A stretch of 49,287 bases of DNA from Tannerellaceae bacterium (GTDB lineage: Bacteria > Bacteroidota > Bacteroidia > Bacteroidales > Tannerellaceae): positions 1 through 49,287 of the forward strand of contig JAJQAZ010000065.1 in the NCBI GenBank assembly GCA_021203545.1, given 5' to 3'. A program made the position numbers and the translations under genes. Position 1 is the stretch's first letter, and the number at the start of each line of letters is the position of its first letter. The notes beneath the pieces are model-generated. The model was not told where the DNA came from and did not search any database. It saw only the letters and a program-made list of their open reading frames with translations. Positions 46,835-49,287 of this stretch are shown in pieces.

Positions 46835-48205
46835 ATGATAAACAGTATAGAGTCCGTATATTTTGTAGGAGCCGGAGGTATCGGCATGAGTGCACTGATC
46901 CGTTATTATCTTTCCAGAGGGAAAAAAGTAGCCGGTTATGACCGTACACCTTCCGACCTGACGGAACAACTGGCCGGAGAAGGGGCGCAGATTCATTATG
47001 AAGATGATATAGAACAGATTCCACTCTCTTTCCGGAATCCCGCAACTACCTTGGTTGTATATACACCGGCGGTACCGGATGATCACACTGAGCTTGGTTA
47101 TTTCCGGACCCATGGATTTACAATTCTCAAAAGGGCACAGGTGTTAGGCGAGATTACCCGCTCTTCCAAAGGTTTATGCATTGCGGGTACACATGGTAAA
47201 ACTACAACCTCATCCATGATTGCCCATCTGCTGAAGCAATCACATGTAGATTGCAATGCTTTTCTGGGAGGAATATTAAAGAATTATGATAGTAATCTGC
47301 TTCTCTCACCTACTTCTGACCTGACCGTGATAGAAGCCGATGAATATGACCGCTCTTTTCATTGGTTATCCCCTTATATGGCAGTCATAACCTCTGCCGA
47401 CCCGGATCACCTGGATATTTACGGAACACCGGAAGCCTACCGGGAATCATTCGAAAAATTTACCTCCCTCATTCGTCCCGACGGATGTCTGATTATGCGG
47501 AAAGGTATTGATGTAACTCCCCGTTTGCAGGAGGGAACCCGGCTTTATACTTATTCGGCTTCTGAAGGAGGAAATTTTCATGCGGAAAATATACGTGTAG
47601 CGAATGGCGAAATCCTTTTTGATTTCGTGGGTCCTGATATAAAGATCACAGATGTCTCCTTAGGAGTTCCTGTAAAAGTGAATATCGAGAATGGTGTGGC
47701 TGCAATGGCCATAGGATACCTGAACGGTATGACTCCGGACGAATTAAAACAGGGAATGGCTACTTTTGCCGGACCCCGGCGCCGGTTTGATTTTCACCTG
47801 AAACGGGAAGATATTGTCCTGATTGATGATTATGCACACCATCCGGCAGAACTCCGTGAAAGTATTCTTTCCGTTAAAGAATTATATGCCGGCAAAAAAA
47901 TTACCGGGATATTCCAGCCTCACCTCTATTCCCGTACACAGGATTTTGTGGCTGAATTTGCAGAAAGTTTATCTTTGCTCGACGAATTGATCCTGCTGGA
48001 TATTTATCCTGCACGGGAAGAACCTATACCAGGGGTAACCTCTGCGATTATTTTTGATAGAGTAACTATTCCGGAAAAAAGACTTTGCCGGAAAGAAGAA
48101 CTCCTAACCCAATTGAGTACCGGAACCTATGAAGTAATCCTCATGGCCGGTGCAGGCGATATAGACAGACTTGTTAAACCTGTAAAACAATTATTTGAGC
48201 AGTGA
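46835..48205 (+). CDS. murC: UDP-N-acetylmuramate-L-alanine ligase
   Basis: Adds the first amino acid of the peptidoglycan stem peptide. 456 residues. N-terminal YFVGAGGIGMSALIRYY, ATP loop AGTHGKTTTSSMIAH (117-131), IEADEYDRSFHWLSP, PRRRFDFHL, DDYAHHPAELR and FQPHLYSRT are standard for MurC. Preceded by the tandem repeat leader; overlaps ftsQ by four bases. Confidence 0.97.
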   Translation: MINSIESVYFVGAGGIGMSALIRYYLSRGKKVAGYDRTPSDLTEQLAGEGAQIHYEDDIEQIPLSFRNPATTLVVYTPAVPDDHTELGYFRTHGFTILKRAQVLGEITRSSKGLCIAGTHGKTTTSSMIAHLLKQSHVDCNAFLGGILKNYDSNLLLSPTSDLTVIEADEYDRSFHWLSPYMAVITSADPDHLDIYGTPEAYRESFEKFTSLIRPDGCLIMRKGIDVTPRLQEGTRLYTYSASEGGNFHAENIRVANGEILFDFVGPDIKITDVSLGVPVKVNIENGVAAMAIGYLNGMTPDELKQGMATFAGPRRRFDFHLKREDIVLIDDYAHHPAELRESILSVKELYAGKKITGIFQPHLYSRTQDFVAEFAESLSLLDELILLDIYPAREEPIPGVTSAIIFDRVTIPEKRLCRKEELLTQLSTGTYEVILMAGAGDIDRLVKPVKQLFEQ

Positions 48206-48936
48206 CCCTACGCATTGTATCTATTATCATAGCAGTCATACTAACCTGCTATCTTGTTTTTGTCTCTTTCTTTTTCCGGGAAGCAGACAGGGGAGACATT
48301 TGTGAAAATCTGATTGTTCAGGTAACCGATAGTCTGGAAAAACATTTCGTTACCCGTGAAGACCTGATAAAATACCTGAAAGAGGTACAGTTAAATCCAT
48401 TGGGTAAACCCATGTCGGCCATTAACACAGATTTGATAGAGCAAGAGTTAATGAAAAATGAAATGATAGCAAAAGTAGAGGCCTATAAAACTCCTTCGAA
48501 TGCTATCAAGCTGGAAGTAACCCAGAAAGCACCCATCCTGCGGATCATAACCGCACAGGGAACCAATTATTATGTAGATAATCAGGGCAGCACCATGCCT
48601 GTAAGCCGCCGTTATGCGGCCCATGTACCGGTAGCTACCGGATATATCACCCGTGAACTGGCCACTACTGAACTATATGATTTTGCGGGTTTTCTGCGTA
48701 AAAGCGATTTTTGGTATGCACAAATCGACCAGATATACGTAGACCCTTTAGGAGAAATCACTCTTATTCCCCGTGTAGGAGACCACCGCATCCTGCTCGG
48801 CCCCATTGATGATTACCGCGAAAAGTTAGATAATCTACAAGCCTTTTACGAACAAGCCATCCCCAAAGTAGGCTGGGAAAAATACAGCAAAATCAATCTG
48901 AAATTCAAAGACCAGGTGATTTGTACAAAGAAGTAA
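48202..48936 (+). CDS. ftsQ: Cell division protein FtsQ
   Basis: Bitopic division protein. 244 residues, starting GTG at 48202 inside the murC stop (GTGA overlap). One N-terminal membrane helix (about 4-26), then a POTRA-like part (VTDSLEKHFVTREDLIKYLKEV, LGKPMSAINTDLIEQELMKNEMIAKVEAYKTPSNAIKLEVTQKAPILRI) and the beta domain (GEITLIPRVGDHRILLGP, WEKYSKINLKFKDQVICTKK). Sequence-poor family, so the call leans on layout and on position after murC. The usual ftsA neighbour is not next to it. Confidence 0.88.
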   Translation: MTLRIVSIIIAVILTCYLVFVSFFFREADRGDICENLIVQVTDSLEKHFVTREDLIKYLKEVQLNPLGKPMSAINTDLIEQELMKNEMIAKVEAYKTPSNAIKLEVTQKAPILRIITAQGTNYYVDNQGSTMPVSRRYAAHVPVATGYITRELATTELYDFAGFLRKSDFWYAQIDQIYVDPLGEITLIPRVGDHRILLGPIDDYREKLDNLQAFYEQAIPKVGWEKYSKINLKFKDQVICTKK

Positions 48937-49052
48937 AACAAGCCCCCTCAACTCCCCTGGAAGGGGAGCTTCTGCAAACATTAGCTGGCGCGGGTCTCCG
49001 AATTGAAAATCGGCCTTAGCCAATCCGTGCTTCTTTACCGTCTGTTAATTTA

Positions 49053-49074
49053 GGCACAGATTTAAATCTGCGCC
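49053..49074 (-). repeat. CAGATTTAAATCTG palindrome, copy 4
   Basis: Same 22-base core as the copy at 16202, with TTT/TAATTT before and AGCGA after. It is 117 bases downstream of ftsQ. Confidence 0.88.
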
Positions 49075-49162
49075 AGCGAAAAGATTTCTTAGACCCCAGC
49101 AACGCTGTGGTAAATGGCAACGTAAATATTTTAGATTTTGGATTACCGGTGCTTTAAGTGCT

Positions 49163-49247
49163 GGGATTTTTAATCCCATTCATATTGTATAAATCTGGGC
49201 AAGAAGGATTATAAATCCTAAGAGTCGTTTGTCGGGGATTGCAAATA
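49163..49247. repeat. Cluster of GGATT-NNN-AATCC palindromes near window end
   Basis: GGGATTTTTAATCCC (49163-49177), GGATTATAAATCC (49206-49218) and a truncated GGGGATTGCAAAT (about 49235-49247). Same family as at 2679-2790 and 27969-28107. Confidence 0.75.
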
Positions 49248-49287
49248 AAGCCATTTGACATTTATGTAACAGATTAAAAAACTTAGT

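Larger units (their letters stand above)
48937..49287. other. Repeat-rich region after ftsQ to window end
   Basis: No gene seen. It carries a CCCCT...AAGGGG hairpin (about 48941-48969), a segment with GCTGGCGCGGGTCTCCG, the fourth CAGATTTAAATCTG palindrome and a cluster of GGATT-type palindromes. Confidence 0.7.

Overview
The window is chromosomal DNA of a Bacteroidales bacterium, most likely from the Parabacteroides/Tannerellaceae or Bacteroides neighbourhood. The support is a SusC/SusD pair under a hybrid two-component system, an RprX/RprY-like pair, NigD-like and DUF6249/DUF4492 proteins, a single-chain PurL, Bacteroidetes-type promoters (TAnnTTTG) and A-rich start regions in place of Shine-Dalgarno sites. 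I see no rRNA, tRNA, CRISPR array, transposase or phage gene. The species call is inference.

Layout: (1) 45-11904, minus strand: a small polysaccharide utilisation locus of hybrid sensor/regulator, SusC, SusD and GH2 beta-mannosidase. (2) 12012-17550: rpsA, an ECF sigma/anti-sigma pair, a DUF6249 membrane protein, a CBM9-like protein and a LysE-family exporter. (3) 17826-27892, plus strand: purL, an outer-membrane barrel protein, surE-lpxB, a NigD-like lipoprotein, and a second ECF sigma unit with a membrane protein and a secreted Y-G-N repeat protein. (4) 28205-32855, minus strand: two Gfo/Idh/MocA oxidoreductases, a DUF1080 lipoprotein and a DoxX protein, probably an oxidative glycoside-processing unit. 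(5) 33246-40398, plus strand: DUF4492-cydA-cydB, rnz, rprX-rprY and an NlpE-like lipoprotein. (6) 40553-48936: cstA, then a division/cell-wall cluster arranged divergently (yqeY-like, ftsZ and ftsA on minus; murG, murC and ftsQ on plus).

Two things stand out. First, seven genes are each broken by one or two single-base length changes, most of them in homopolymer runs (SusD, the hybrid regulator twice, rpsA, the NigD-like gene twice, the putative anti-sigma gene, cydA, cydB). Correcting one base at each site restores family-like sequence and an exact codon count. Because rpsA and both cyd subunits are included, base-calling error is the simplest explanation, although the G8 tract in susD is also a plausible slippage switch. 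Second, the gaps between genes are packed with several families of short palindromic or tandem repeats. These include a GGC-R-CAGATTTAAATCTG-Y-GCC palindrome at four gene 3' ends, clusters of GGATT-NNN-AATCC palindromes, a 22-bp tandem palindrome array enclosed by inverted repeats, and a tandem repeat whose last unit forms the 5' leader of both murC and the yqeY-like gene.
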